Made by a program: the position numbers and the translations under genes. From Cystobacter fuscus DSM 2262 (GTDB taxonomy: Bacteria > Myxococcota > Myxococcia > Myxococcales > Myxococcaceae): a DNA stretch of 64,000 nt. The stretch spans positions 744,001 to 808,000 of the forward strand of contig NZ_ANAH02000066.1 in the NCBI RefSeq assembly GCF_000335475.2, in the 5' to 3' direction. The notes below the pieces were generated by a model. That model had not been told where the DNA came from. It did no database searches and saw nothing but the letters and a program-made list of their open reading frames with translations. Below, piece by piece: positions 46,134 through 54,903 of this stretch; position 1 is the first letter of the stretch; every line of letters starts with the position of its first letter.

Positions 46134-46141
46134 GTGACTTT

Positions 46142-47083
46142 CTACTCGTAACCCAGCTTCTTGAGGCCCTCGGGCCGCTCGCTCCACCGGGGCTCCACAC
46201 GCACCCGGAGCGAGAGGTACACGTGCGCCCCCAAGAGCCGCTGGATGGCCTTGCGCGCGTCCGTACCGATCGTCTTCAACATCTGGCCCTGCTTGCCGAT
46301 GATGATGGCCTTCTGACTGTCCCGCTCCACGTAGATGGAGCCCGAAATCCGGATGAGCCCCGCGAGCTTGCCCGGCGGCGTGCCCGGTGGCGGCTCGCGC
46401 TCGGACTCGTCGAAGAAGTCCACCAGCACCGCCGTGGAATACGGAATCTCCTGGCGGCAATGCCGCAACACCTGCTCGCGGATGTACTCGGCCACCAGCG
46501 TCTTCTCCGCCTGGTCCGTGAGCACGTCCTCGGGAAACAAGGGCTCGCCCTCGGGCAGGTGCCGCAGCACCGTCTGGAACAGGCCCTCCACCCCGTCGTC
46601 CTCCTTGGCGGAGATGGGTATCACCTCGGCGAAGGGAAACTCCCGGCGGTACAGGTCGATGAGCGGCAGGAGCACCGGCTTGGCAATGGTGTCGATCTTG
46701 TTGATGACGAGGAAGGTGGGCTTGCCCGTCTTCTGCAGCCGCTCGAGGATGTGGCGGTTGCCCGGACTCACCTCCTGCTTCTCCGTGCCCGTGGGCTCGA
46801 TGACGAAGAGGACCAGGTCCACCTCGTCCGCGGCCTGCAGGGCCACCTCCACCATGTACCGGTTGAGCTCCCCCTTGGCCTGGTGGATGCCCGGGGTGTC
46901 GAGGAAGGCCACCTGGCCCTCCGGCCGCGTCACCACGCCGAGGATCCGGTTGCGGGTGGTCTGCGGCTTGGGCGAGACGATGGCGAGCTTCTCGCCCGTC
47001 AGTTGATTGAGCAGCGTGCTCTTGCCCACATTGGGACGGCCGATGAGCGCGGCGAAACCGCTGCGGTGGGTGGCTGGAGGCAT
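46142..47083 (-). CDS. era: GTPase Era, 16S rRNA/30S maturation
   Basis: 313 residues. The TRAFAC GTPase domain has GRPNVGKST, the Era-specific switch [19 protein letters not shown] and NKID; the C-terminal KH domain has [14 protein letters not shown]. Era binds the 3' end of 16S rRNA during 30S maturation. ATG 47083 (MPPATHRS) is taken because the open frame upstream lacks a ribosome-binding site and extends into the gap. The gene lies between rnc and der in a conserved-type cluster. Confidence 0.97.
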   Translation of the reverse strand: MPPATHRSGFAALIGRPNVGKSTLLNQLTGEKLAIVSPKPQTTRNRILGVVTRPEGQVAFLDTPGIHQAKGELNRYMVEVALQAADEVDLVLFVIEPTGTEKQEVSPGNRHILERLQKTGKPTFLVINKIDTIAKPVLLPLIDLYRREFPFAEVIPISAKEDDGVEGLFQTVLRHLPEGEPLFPEDVLTDQAEKTLVAEYIREQVLRHCRQEIPYSTAVLVDFFDESEREPPPGTPPGKLAGLIRISGSIYVERDSQKAIIIGKQGQMLKTIGTDARKAIQRLLGAHVYLSLRVRVEPRWSERPEGLKKLGYE

Positions 47084-47264
47084 CTGAAACGTCGAAGGTC
47101 GAAGGTGATCAGGAAAACCCCCTCTCACGAGGAGATTTCCCCAGGACAGCACGAGAACAACGGACCCGCCGCGCGCCATTGCGGGCGGCCGGGCAACCAA
47201 GCCAACGGTGGAACGTGGGCCGGCGCGCGACCTTATTCGTCCCGTCCAGTGGGACCAAGGAGTT

Positions 47265-48032
47265 TCAACCCGGCCTGTCCTCCTTCGGACCGGAATCCGT
47301 CGGGGAATCCGGTGGTTCCGGCTTTTCCCCCCGTGCCAACCACTTCAGGGCGGCATGGGCGGCGTTCTGCTCGGCCTCCTTCTTGCTACGGCCCGTGGCG
47401 CGCGCGTACACGTCCGGCCCCAGCGACACCTGCACCTCGAAGACCTTCTCGTGGTCGGGGCCCGCCTCCGAGATGCACTGATAGCGGGGCGTGACCTTGA
47501 GCTGCTCCTGGGCCGTCTCCTGCAGCTTCGTCTTGTAGTCCAGCCGGCTGAGCGCCTGCGCCACGCCGTCCAGGGCCTCGGCGAAGTGCCGGTCCACCAG
47601 CCCCATCACCGGCGCCAGGCCCGCCTCGAGGTAGAGCGCGGCGAAGATCGCCTCCAGCGCATTGGCCAGGAGCGAGTTCTTGTCCCGGCCCCCGCTGAGC
47701 TCCTCACCCCGTCCGAGCAGCAGCAGCTCCCCCAGCGCCAGGCGACGCGCGATGCGCGACAGGCCCTCCTCGTTGACGATGCGGGCACGCAGCGGCGTGA
47801 GCTCCCCTTCCCGCATCTGGGGAAAGCGCTCCATGAGCCGGTGGCCCACCGCCAGGTTGACCACCGCGTCCCCGAGGAACTCCAGCCGCTCGTTGTCCTG
47901 GAAGCCCTCGCCCCGGTGCTCGTTGACCCAGCTCTTGTGCGTGAGCGCGGTGAGCGCCAGCTCCGCACGGGGGAACACCACCCCCAGGCGTTCCTCCAGG
48001 AGCTTCACGCGCTCGGCGAGCGGCTGTGTCAT
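47265..48032 (-). CDS. rnc: Ribonuclease III
   Basis: 255 residues. The endonuclease domain carries the signature [12 protein letters not shown] with the metal-binding acidic residues, and a second conserved patch [16 protein letters not shown]. The C-terminal double-stranded RNA-binding domain starts near [12 protein letters not shown] and ends [16 protein letters not shown]. It processes rRNA precursors. ATG 48032 follows AAGGGG; a GTG at 48047 overlaps the upstream stop but is less well placed. rnc-era neighbours are typical of many bacteria. Confidence 0.96.
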   Translation of the reverse strand: MTQPLAERVKLLEERLGVVFPRAELALTALTHKSWVNEHRGEGFQDNERLEFLGDAVVNLAVGHRLMERFPQMREGELTPLRARIVNEEGLSRIARRLALGELLLLGRGEELSGGRDKNSLLANALEAIFAALYLEAGLAPVMGLVDRHFAEALDGVAQALSRLDYKTKLQETAQEQLKVTPRYQCISEAGPDHEKVFEVQVSLGPDVYARATGRSKKEAEQNAAHAALKWLARGEKPEPPDSPTDSGPKEDRPG

Positions 48033-48043
48033 CCCAGGCCCCT

Positions 48044-49189
48044 TCACGTGCCCTTGAAGACCTCGCGCGAGATGATGGTGCGCTGGATCTCGCTCGTGCC
48101 CTCGCCGATCTCACACAGCTTGGCGTCGCGCAGGTAGCGCTCGACGGGGAACTCGCGCGTGTAGCCGTAGCCGCCGTGGATCTGCACCGCCTTGTTGCAG
48201 GCGCGCGTGGCCGCCTCGGAGGCGAACAGCTTCGCCATGGACGCCTCCTGGCTGTAGGGCCGGCCCGCGTCGGCGAGCAGGGCCGCGCGGTGCACCAAGA
48301 GCCGCGCCGCGTCCAGCTCCGTCTTCATGTCCGCGAACATCCAGCGCAGGCCCTGGAACTCGGAGATGGGCTGGCCGAAGGCCGTGCGCTCGCGCGCGTA
48401 GCGCACCGACTCCTCCAGCGCCCCCCGCCCCAGGCCCACCGCCAGCGCGCCAATGGTGATGCGGCCCTTGTCGAGGATCTTCATCGTGTCGATGAAGCCC
48501 GAGTCCACCTCGCCCAGCCGCTGGCTGTCCGGCACCTCCACGCCCTCGAGCACCAGCTCCGCCGTGTCGGAGGAGCGCATGCCCAGCTTGCCGTGGATGG
48601 AGCGCTGGCTGAAGCCCTTCATCCCCTTCTCCAGGATGAAGGCGGTGATGCCCTTCTGCTTCTTCTGCGGCGTGGTGACCGCCAGCACCACGAACACGTC
48701 ACCCACCGTGCCCTGGGTGATGAACATCTTCGCGCCGTTGAGCACCCACGTGTCGCCGTGGCGCACCGCCGTCGTCTTCATCCCCGCGGCGTCCGAGCCG
48801 CTGCCCGGCTCGGTCAGGCCCCACGCGCCCAGCCACTCGCCCGTGGCGAGCTTGGGCAGGTACTTGCGCCGCTGCGTGTCGTTGCCGAAGACGCGCAGGT
48901 GGCTGGTGCCCAGGCCGTTGTGCGAGGCCACCGTGAGGGCGAGCGAGCCGTCGTAGCGGGCGATCTCCTCCACCGCCACCGCCACGGCCAGCGAGTCCAT
49001 GGCCGCTCCGCCGTACTCCTCGGAGACCAGCATGCCCAGCACGCCCAGCCCACCCAGCTCCCGCACCACCTCCAGCGGGAAGGTCTCGTCCTTGTCCCAC
49101 TCGCGCGCGAAGGGACGGACCTTGGCCTCGCAGAAGTCACGCAGGGAAGACTGAAGAGCTCGATGGCTTTCGGGAAGTTCGAAGTCCAT
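48044..49189 (-). CDS. Acyl-CoA dehydrogenase
   Basis: 381 residues, a normal length for the FAD-dependent short/branched-chain subgroup. Motifs seen are AWGLTEPGSGSDAAG and KMFITQGTVGDVFVV in the FAD/substrate region, and QIHGGYGYTREFPVER and GEGTSEIQRTIIS near the C-terminus. It oxidises acyl-CoA to the 2-enoyl-CoA; chain specificity is not assignable. It precedes rnc with only 11 bases between, and follows the carboxyltransferase gene, an arrangement that could fit leucine/isovaleryl-CoA breakdown. Confidence 0.93.
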   Translation of the reverse strand: MDFELPESHRALQSSLRDFCEAKVRPFAREWDKDETFPLEVVRELGGLGVLGMLVSEEYGGAAMDSLAVAVAVEEIARYDGSLALTVASHNGLGTSHLRVFGNDTQRRKYLPKLATGEWLGAWGLTEPGSGSDAAGMKTTAVRHGDTWVLNGAKMFITQGTVGDVFVVLAVTTPQKKQKGITAFILEKGMKGFSQRSIHGKLGMRSSDTAELVLEGVEVPDSQRLGEVDSGFIDTMKILDKGRITIGALAVGLGRGALEESVRYARERTAFGQPISEFQGLRWMFADMKTELDAARLLVHRAALLADAGRPYSQEASMAKLFASEAATRACNKAVQIHGGYGYTREFPVERYLRDAKLCEIGEGTSEIQRTIISREVFKGT

Positions 49190-49225
49190 GGTCGGGATGT
49201 ATAGCAGAGGGGGGTAAGGGGGATA

Positions 49226-50755
49226 TCAAACCGGGTAGACGCCGTGCTTCTTGGCGGCCCGGGGTTGGAAACGGCGAGAATACAACTCGTAGCGCTGCAA
49301 CAACTCATGACGCAGCCGCTCACCCGGGACGATCTCGTCCACCACCAGCTCGCTCGCCAGCTTGAGCAGGTCCACGTCTTCCTTGTACTCGTCGCGCAGC
49401 TGCTGCACGTAGGCGGCGCGCTCGGCCTCGGGCTTGTCCTGGATCTTGTTGAAGTAGACGGCGTTGACGGCCGCCTCCGGCCCCATCACCGCGATCATCG
49501 CCTGGGGCAGCGCCAGGGTGGCGTCCGGCGCGAAGCCCGGCCCGCTCATGGCGTACAGGCCCGCGCCATACGCCTTGCGCACCACCACGCAGATGCGCGG
49601 CACGCTCGCCTCGCTCACCGCGGAGATCATCTTCGCGCCCGAGCGGATGATGCCCGCGCGCTCCACCTTGGTGCCAATCATGAACCCCGGCACGTCCGCC
49701 AGGTAGAGCAGCGGGATGTTGAAGGCGTCACACAGCCAGATGAAGCGCGCCGCCTTGTCCGCCGAGTCCACGAAGAGCACGCCGCCCTTGTACTTGGGCT
49801 GGTTGGCCACGATGCCCACCGGCCGGCCCCCGATGCGCGCCAGCCCGGTAATCAATTCCTGGGCGAAGAGCTTCTTCACCTCGAACCAGCTGCCCTCGTC
49901 GATGAGCTCCGCGATGAGCGCGTGCATGTCGAAGGGCTTGTTCTGATCCGCGGGGATGATCTCCTCCACCCGCTTGCCACTCACCTTGGGCGAGCGCGCC
50001 TCCACCGCCGGGGGCGCCTGGGTGAAGTTCTCCGGGAAGAAGGCGAGGTACTTCTTCGCCGCCTCGATGGCCTCCGGCTCCGTCTTCACCAGCACGTCGC
50101 CGCAGCCGGACACCGAGCAGTGCATCTTCGCGCCGCCCATCTCCTCGAGCGTCACCTTCTCGCCGATGACCATCTCCGCCATGCGCGGGCTGCCCAGGTA
50201 CATGGAGGCGTTGCCGTCCACCATGATGACCAGATCGCAGAACGCGGGGATGTACGCGCCGCCAGCCGCCGAGGGCCCGAAGAGCAGGCACACCTGAGGC
50301 ACCTCTCCGGACAGGTGCACCTCGTTGTAGAAGATGCGGCCCGCGCCCCGCCGGCCGGGGAACATCTCCACCTGATCCGTGATGCGCGCTCCCGCCGAGT
50401 CCACCAGGTAGAGCAGCGGACAGCGCAGGCTCCGGGCCGTCTCCTGGATGCGGAGGATCTTCTCCACCGTGCGCGCGCCCCAACTGCCCGCCTTCACCGT
50501 GGAGTCGTTGGCCATGATCGCCACCGGACGCCCCGCCACCCGGCCCAGGCCCGTGATGACGCCGTCCGAGGGCAACTCCGGGTCCAGGTTGTTGGCGAGC
50601 TTCGCGTCCTCGACGAACGAGCCCTCGTCCACCAGGAGCCGGATGCGCTCGCGCGCGAACAGCTTGCCCGTTTCCTGGTTCTTCGCGTGGTACTTCTCGG
50701 CCCCGCCCCGCTCCACCTGGGCGCGCTTTTCCAGCAGCTTCTGGTCGGATGACAT
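49226..50755 (-). CDS. Acyl-CoA carboxylase, carboxyltransferase (beta) subunit
   Basis: 509 residues with the two crotonase-like carboxyltransferase halves. The typical ARERIRLLVDEGSF opening is present, then LVDSAGARITDQ and SAAGGAYIPAF, and later FIWLCDAFNIPLLYLADVPGF. It transfers carboxyl from carboxybiotin to an acyl-CoA, which could be propionyl-, methylcrotonyl- or another acyl-CoA; the motifs do not settle this. The biotin-carrying alpha subunit is not in the window. ATG 50755 (MSSDQK) is chosen over earlier in-frame starts because it aligns with the family N-terminus. It is the first gene of the minus-strand run to 41218. Confidence 0.93.
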   Translation of the reverse strand: MSSDQKLLEKRAQVERGGAEKYHAKNQETGKLFARERIRLLVDEGSFVEDAKLANNLDPELPSDGVITGLGRVAGRPVAIMANDSTVKAGSWGARTVEKILRIQETARSLRCPLLYLVDSAGARITDQVEMFPGRRGAGRIFYNEVHLSGEVPQVCLLFGPSAAGGAYIPAFCDLVIMVDGNASMYLGSPRMAEMVIGEKVTLEEMGGAKMHCSVSGCGDVLVKTEPEAIEAAKKYLAFFPENFTQAPPAVEARSPKVSGKRVEEIIPADQNKPFDMHALIAELIDEGSWFEVKKLFAQELITGLARIGGRPVGIVANQPKYKGGVLFVDSADKAARFIWLCDAFNIPLLYLADVPGFMIGTKVERAGIIRSGAKMISAVSEASVPRICVVVRKAYGAGLYAMSGPGFAPDATLALPQAMIAVMGPEAAVNAVYFNKIQDKPEAERAAYVQQLRDEYKEDVDLLKLASELVVDEIVPGERLRHELLQRYELYSRRFQPRAAKKHGVYPV

Positions 50756-50953
50756 GGCGCCGGGGGGCATAGCAGAAAGGGGGTCGCCTGGCTGCTCCGA
50801 CTTCCTCGCGACGTTTGGGCGTGAAGCCGAGTGGACAAGCGCACGCCGGGGGGGTGCCATCCCGGAGAACCCTGCCTACCTTTCTTCCTACCAAGGACGA
50901 ACTACCGTGGGGGAGTTCTGCGCCTTGCTAGGTATGGGACAGAGGAGGACGGA

Positions 50954-51298
50954 ATGATGTTCGCGAAAAAGGCCAAGCTGGCGGCGAAGAGTGACATGTA
51001 TCGGAAGTTCCTCGCCAAGAAGATCCTGAAGGACCTGCCCAAGTACGCGCGCAACCGGTGGGAGGACTTCGATCCGGATGATGCGCTGCACTATGTGGGC
51101 CTGACCACCTACAAGCCCGCCAGCTCCTCGTTCGCGGGCATCGGCGCCTTCGTCATCGGCTGCGCCGTCGGCGGCATCGCCGCCCTGCTGCTCACGCCCA
51201 AGACCGGGCCGGAGCTGCGCACCAACGTCAAGGACAAGGCGATGGACTACCTCGGCAAGCAGGGCATCAACGTGCCGGAGAAGACCGCCAACGCCTGA
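50954..51298 (+). CDS. YtxH-domain membrane protein
   Basis: 114 residues. One membrane helix (FAGIGAFVIGCAVGGIAALLLTPKTG) with the YtxH signature TPKTGPELR follows a Lys-rich N-terminus. YtxH proteins are small, often stress-related, of unknown biochemical role. ATG 50954 is placed by AGGAGGACGGA just upstream. It is monocistronic and ends in a good terminator. Confidence 0.85.
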   Translation: MMFAKKAKLAAKSDMYRKFLAKKILKDLPKYARNRWEDFDPDDALHYVGLTTYKPASSSFAGIGAFVIGCAVGGIAALLLTPKTGPELRTNVKDKAMDYLGKQGINVPEKTANA

Positions 51299-51324
51299 GC
51301 CGCACCGCGTCAGGAATTGTCCTG

Positions 51325-51372
51325 GAGCCCGGAGGGTGCCGACACCCGGCATCCCCCGGGCTCTTTTGTTCG
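51325..51372 (+). terminator. Rho-independent terminator of the YtxH gene
   Basis: GAGCCCGG (51325-51332) pairs with CCGGGCTC (51356-51363), enclosing a secondary GGGTGCC/GGCATCC stem. It is followed by TTTTGTTCGTTTTG. It only works for the plus-strand gene, as the other side lacks a T-run. Confidence 0.88.
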
Positions 51373-51394
51373 TTTTGTTTTGTTTGTTTCGACC

Positions 51395-52609
51395 TCAGTA
51401 CACCCGCAGCAGCCAGGTCCGGATGTCGAAGTGGGGCCGGCGCAGATCGACGATCGTCACCTCGCCGCGCGTTTCCTCGAAGGAGCCGCCGAGCAGGCCC
51501 GTCGGCAGCAGCGCCGAGATATAGGCGGCGTCCGCCGCGTCGAGCGTGTGCAGCTTCGACAGCTTGATGGTGCGCGCGAAGCTCACGTGGCCCTCGACAT
51601 TCCAGACGCTGCGCACCGTGGGCGCCCGGGTCCTCGCGGCGAAGTTCTCCGACGCGGGGCCCAACGCCGCCAGGGACGGAGGGACCTTGTCGAGGACATA
51701 GGCGTCGAAGAGGGGGTTGCCCGAGCCTCGCAGCAACTTCACCCCCAACAACTGTCCCGTGGGCGATTGCTCCAGCTCGAGCTCCACCGACAACGAGTTG
51801 GCGCGCGCCACGCTCCTGTCCAGCTCTCCCAACGGATCGCGGGCCCGCCGAGCCCTCGCGCCCGCGGTCCCCGAGCGTGCCACGTCCTCCAGTCGATCCG
51901 TCCCCAGGGGCCCCCCGGCGGCATCGTCCGGATTGCCCGTGGCCCCGTAACGCGCGGCCCCCTCCATCAACTCGCGCAGGTTCAGCGCGGGGAAGAAGTG
52001 CCGGAGCACGCCCTGGTAGTCGAAGAGCGAAGCGCCCGTCAGCCCCTTCTCCAGCGCATGGTCCATCTGGCCGAAGTAGGTGTCGACGAGGCCATTCTCC
52101 ACTCGCGCCGTGGCCAGGCCGTCATCGAGGAAGCCCTGGACCCGGCCCCCCACCCGCTCGCGCTCCTCCGCCAGGCGCTGCTCGGGTGACGGCCCCTCCC
52201 CCGGTCTCCAGGTGTGGCCCCGGGGCGCGTCCGCGGCCGCGCTCCCCTGCTCCACCGGCAGTCCTCCCGGGCCCGGAAACAACCGCACCGCTCGCGGCAC
52301 GTCGGGCACCTGGGGGATGGCCGGTGCCTCGGGACCACTCGGGGGCCCTGACGCGACGGGCTCCGGGGCCGTGGTGGGAGCCGCGGCGGAGGCCGGCTTT
52401 CGTGCAGGAGGCGGCTGGGGCGGCCGACGGGGCGTCTCCCGGGGCGGCACCGCTGGAGGCTCCGACCCGGGCGCCGCGCGAGGCGCTTCGTGCTCGGTGA
52501 ACTCGAGCAGGAGGGGCTCACGAGCCTCGGCGGGAGACTCGAGCGAGGGGGGCCCCACGCGCCCCAGCAGCAGGGCCAGGGCCCCATGCAGGACCAGGGA
52601 CAGCAGCAA
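51395..52609 (-). CDS. TonB-like membrane-anchored protein
   Basis: About 404 residues from the TTG at 52609. The N-terminal hydrophobic helix (LSLVLHGALALLLG) is followed by a long Pro-rich segment (PPRETPRRPPQPPPARKP) and a C-terminal TonB-type beta/alpha domain (FDAYVLDKVPPSLAALGP; SVWNVEGHVSF). TonB proteins energise outer-membrane transport via ExbBD. The start is unresolved: the frame continues to a CTG at 52672 that overlaps the bcp stop as CTGA and would add the basic stretch RRSRGARSWWRSW expected before such an anchor. No ExbBD genes are near. Confidence 0.65.
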   Translation of the reverse strand: MLLSLVLHGALALLLGRVGPPSLESPAEAREPLLLEFTEHEAPRAAPGSEPPAVPPRETPRRPPQPPPARKPASAAAPTTAPEPVASGPPSGPEAPAIPQVPDVPRAVRLFPGPGGLPVEQGSAAADAPRGHTWRPGEGPSPEQRLAEERERVGGRVQGFLDDGLATARVENGLVDTYFGQMDHALEKGLTGASLFDYQGVLRHFFPALNLRELMEGAARYGATGNPDDAAGGPLGTDRLEDVARSGTAGARARRARDPLGELDRSVARANSLSVELELEQSPTGQLLGVKLLRGSGNPLFDAYVLDKVPPSLAALGPASENFAARTRAPTVRSVWNVEGHVSFARTIKLSKLHTLDAADAAYISALLPTGLLGGSFEETRGEVTIVDLRRPHFDIRTWLLRVY

Positions 52610-52668
52610 GGCCCCCAGCAGCCAGGAGCGCCACCAGGAACGGGCCCCGCGCGATCGCCGCGTGTCCG

Positions 52669-53133
52669 TCAGGAGGCACTCAAGCGCTTGAGGACGTCCA
52701 TCGCCTCGGAGATGTGCTTGGTGGACTGGAGCTGGGAATTGAAGACGTGCTGGACGACGCCCTGACGGTCGATCACATACGTGACCCGGCCCGGCACCAG
52801 CCCCAGGAACGAGCGCGGCACACCGTAGCGCTTGCGCAGCTCGCCGTCCGCGTCGCTGACCAACGTGAAGGGCAACCGATACCTGGCGGCGAAGGCCTCG
52901 TGCTTCGAGGCGTCGTCGGAGCTGACCCCGATGACCTCGGCGCCCGCCTGGACGAAGTCCTCGTAGGAATCACGGAAGGAGCAGGCCTGGGCCGTGCACC
53001 CCGGGGTGTCATCCTTGGGATAGAAGTAGAGGACAACGGCCTTCTGCTGACGCAGGGACTTGAGACTCGCCGGACTCCCATTCTTGTGGGTGAAGTTGAA
53101 GTCCGGGGCTTCGTCGCCAACCTTGATCGTCAT
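52669..53133 (-). CDS. bcp: Bcp/PrxQ thiol peroxidase
   Basis: 154 residues of the AhpC/TSA thioredoxin-fold family. The peroxidatic Cys46 is in DTPGCTAQAC and the resolving Cys51 is five residues on, the typical 1-helix bacterioferritin-comigratory-protein pattern. It reduces hydroperoxides using thioredoxin. A hairpin overlapping the ribosome-binding site lies immediately upstream. Confidence 0.95.
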   Translation of the reverse strand: MTIKVGDEAPDFNFTHKNGSPASLKSLRQQKAVVLYFYPKDDTPGCTAQACSFRDSYEDFVQAGAEVIGVSSDDASKHEAFAARYRLPFTLVSDADGELRKRYGVPRSFLGLVPGRVTYVIDRQGVVQHVFNSQLQSTKHISEAMDVLKRLSAS

Positions 53134-53138
53134 GAGGA

Positions 53139-53162
53139 GGACTCCGCGTGAAAAAGGAGTCC
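53139..53162 (-). promoter_or_regulatory. Leader hairpin overlapping the bcp Shine-Dalgarno
   Basis: GGACTCC (53139-53145) and GGAGTCC (53156-53162) are perfect 7-base arms with a 10-base loop. In the bcp transcript the GGAG of the ribosome-binding site lies within the 3' arm, 8 bases before the AUG. It could limit bcp translation, unless transcription starts within the hairpin. Confidence 0.45.
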
Positions 53163-53173
53163 CCTGTATAATC

Positions 53174-53211
53174 GCCCGCCCTCATGACCGAAAGGAATCC
53201 TGAGGGCGGGC
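53174..53211 (-). terminator. Strong hairpin downstream of the cytochrome-like gene
   Basis: GCCCGCCCTCA (53174-53184) pairs perfectly with TGAGGGCGGGC (53201-53211) around a 16-base loop, just past the stop of the gene ending at 53224. On the minus strand it is followed by GATTATACAG rather than a clean U-run, so termination is plausible but not certain. The same TATAAT-like bases could serve as a bcp -10. Confidence 0.6.
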
Positions 53212-53223
53212 CCGTTCGGGCGC

Positions 53224-53724
53224 CTACTGCCGGCGGCGCCTGCGCAAGAGCCACAGCCCGCCGAGCAGCAGGCCCACCGGAGCGCCCGGCGCCACCCCGC
53301 ACCCGTAGGAGGGCTCGGGCAGCACATTGCCTCCGCCCGGCTCCTGGCCCGGACCACCGGTCCCGTCGCTCGAGTTGGGATTCCGGCCCGCCTTCAGCTC
53401 CTCCGTGTCGGGCGTTCCGTCCCCGTCACTGTCCACCTTCTCGGTGTCCAGCGCGGTCAGCGCCGTGCGCAACGAGGCCACGTCATAGGGCACGACCTTC
53501 CGGGCGAGCAGCGACTTGCCGAAGGGCGTGGTCACCGTGCCCATGCCAGGAGCGCCCTGGTGGCAGACAGCGCACGAGGGCTGAGTGGCGAGTCCCAGAT
53601 CGGTGCGGATGACTTCCGGAAAGTTGGGGGTGGCCCTCGCGGCGGTGGCGCCGAGCAGGACGACTCCCAGGAGGCCGGCCCGCGCCAGCACGTGCGGCAA
53701 GCCGCGGTTGGATGGGTTGTTCAT
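53224..53724 (-). CDS. Exported c-type cytochrome-like protein with MYXO-CTERM-like tail
   Basis: 166 residues. It has a signal peptide, one heme-binding motif CAVCH near residue 50, a calcium-binding-like DSDGDGTPDTEE, and a C-terminal Gly/Cys segment (YGCGVAPGAPVGLLLGG) followed by a hydrophobic stretch and RRRRRQ. This last part resembles a MYXO-CTERM sorting signal. The start ATG overlaps the stop of the beta-barrel gene as ATGA, so the two are translationally coupled, presumably acting together at the outer membrane. Confidence 0.72.
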   Translation of the reverse strand: MNNPSNRGLPHVLARAGLLGVVLLGATAARATPNFPEVIRTDLGLATQPSCAVCHQGAPGMGTVTTPFGKSLLARKVVPYDVASLRTALTALDTEKVDSDGDGTPDTEELKAGRNPNSSDGTGGPGQEPGGGNVLPEPSYGCGVAPGAPVGLLLGGLWLLRRRRRQ

Positions 53725-54890
53725 AGCAGGAGGTGCAGCTGGCTGAGGATGGAAAGGGTATTGGTACCGCCCGTCTCGGTCGCGAACCTCCGCATGACAC
53801 CATCGACGCGCAACTCGACCTGGGGAAGGAAGGAGAAGGCCAGTCCCAAACTTCCGCCCACGTTGGTGCCCACTCCTCCCACCGTGCGCAGGGCCTCGCC
53901 CGCGAGGATGACGTGCAGACCCCGCACCGGCTCGATGTCCGCCTGGAGCAGGCCGGTGTAGCCCAGCCCCGCGCTCTGGTCTCGAGAGGAGTTGACGAGC
54001 AGATCCACCTCGCCCAGCAACACCACGGGACCGCCCACCGCCCAGCGGCCGAAGACGCCGTGCGCCTGCCGCCAGAAGTCCGGCTGCCGCGAGTCCACGT
54101 CGTACGCGGCGCGCGTGGCGAGGCTGCTCACCCCCAGCGCCAGGTTCGTCTTCGGGGACCACTCGAAGTAGCCCGAGTAGCCGCGCTCCCGGTACTCGTC
54201 GGGCTTGAGCAGGAAGTTGCCCGCGATGCCCATGAGTTCGCCGCGGAAGCCCTCGCCGTTGTAGGCGACGGCCAGGCCGTACTGCTGGTGCTCGTTGGTG
54301 TCGGTGCGCGTGCGCTCACGCACCCACGAGGTGTGCTCCACGTTGCGCAGACCGAACGGCAGGTTGATGCGGCCCGCGCGCACCAGCAGCGTCTGGTTCT
54401 CGTTGTCCCAGCCGAGCCAGTGGTCGCGCGACACGACGTTGTTGGCCTCGGTGGTGGTCAGCGCCGCCAGGCGCGCGCGGCGCAGCGCGAAGCCCAGGCT
54501 GGCATTGGCGCGGAACTGGCCGAAGGTGGCCTGGGCGCGGATGTCGCTCGCCATCTGCACCGGCCGCACGGTGGGGTCCGCCGACCCCGCCTGGTTGACG
54601 AGCGCACCGCCGCGGAAGGACAGCCCCAACAGGAGCCAGTCCGGCGTGTTCACCGCGCCGAAGAGAAAGCCCGTGCTGGGGCTGACCTCCTCCTTCACCT
54701 TGCCATAGTTGGCGGCGAGCAGCAGCTCGGACTGGGCCCGCCCGTAGGCGGTGACGAGGCCGGCGCCCGAGGGGTCCGCATGGCACGCGGCGCAACTGGA
54801 GTAGCCGTGGCGGATCATCCACGTGTAGGCCTCGGCCCGAGGCGACACGAGGAGTCCGAACAGGAACAGCACTACGAGAGACTGACGCAT
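53721..54890 (-). CDS. Predicted outer-membrane beta-barrel with N-terminal heme motif
   Basis: 389 residues starting with a signal peptide (LVVLFLFGLLVSPRAEA). One c-type heme motif CAACH lies near residue 33, in HGYSSCAACHADPSGAG. The remainder shows alternating short hydrophobic strands typical of a beta-barrel, ending in a non-polar aromatic-poor LHLLL. It resembles porin-cytochrome-like proteins. It lies between the cytochrome-like gene and the YceI gene in one unit. A role in electron transfer across the outer membrane is inferred. Confidence 0.7.
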   Translation of the reverse strand: MRQSLVVLFLFGLLVSPRAEAYTWMIRHGYSSCAACHADPSGAGLVTAYGRAQSELLLAANYGKVKEEVSPSTGFLFGAVNTPDWLLLGLSFRGGALVNQAGSADPTVRPVQMASDIRAQATFGQFRANASLGFALRRARLAALTTTEANNVVSRDHWLGWDNENQTLLVRAGRINLPFGLRNVEHTSWVRERTRTDTNEHQQYGLAVAYNGEGFRGELMGIAGNFLLKPDEYRERGYSGYFEWSPKTNLALGVSSLATRAAYDVDSRQPDFWRQAHGVFGRWAVGGPVVLLGEVDLLVNSSRDQSAGLGYTGLLQADIEPVRGLHVILAGEALRTVGGVGTNVGGSLGLAFSFLPQVELRVDGVMRRFATETGGTNTLSILSQLHLLL

Positions 54891-54903
54891 GGGAGAGCGA
54901 TTC

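Noticed and set aside
53161..53175. TATAAT-like plus-strand promoter near 53167
   Set aside because: No plus-strand gene follows; it is more likely part of the minus-strand bcp promoter or chance.
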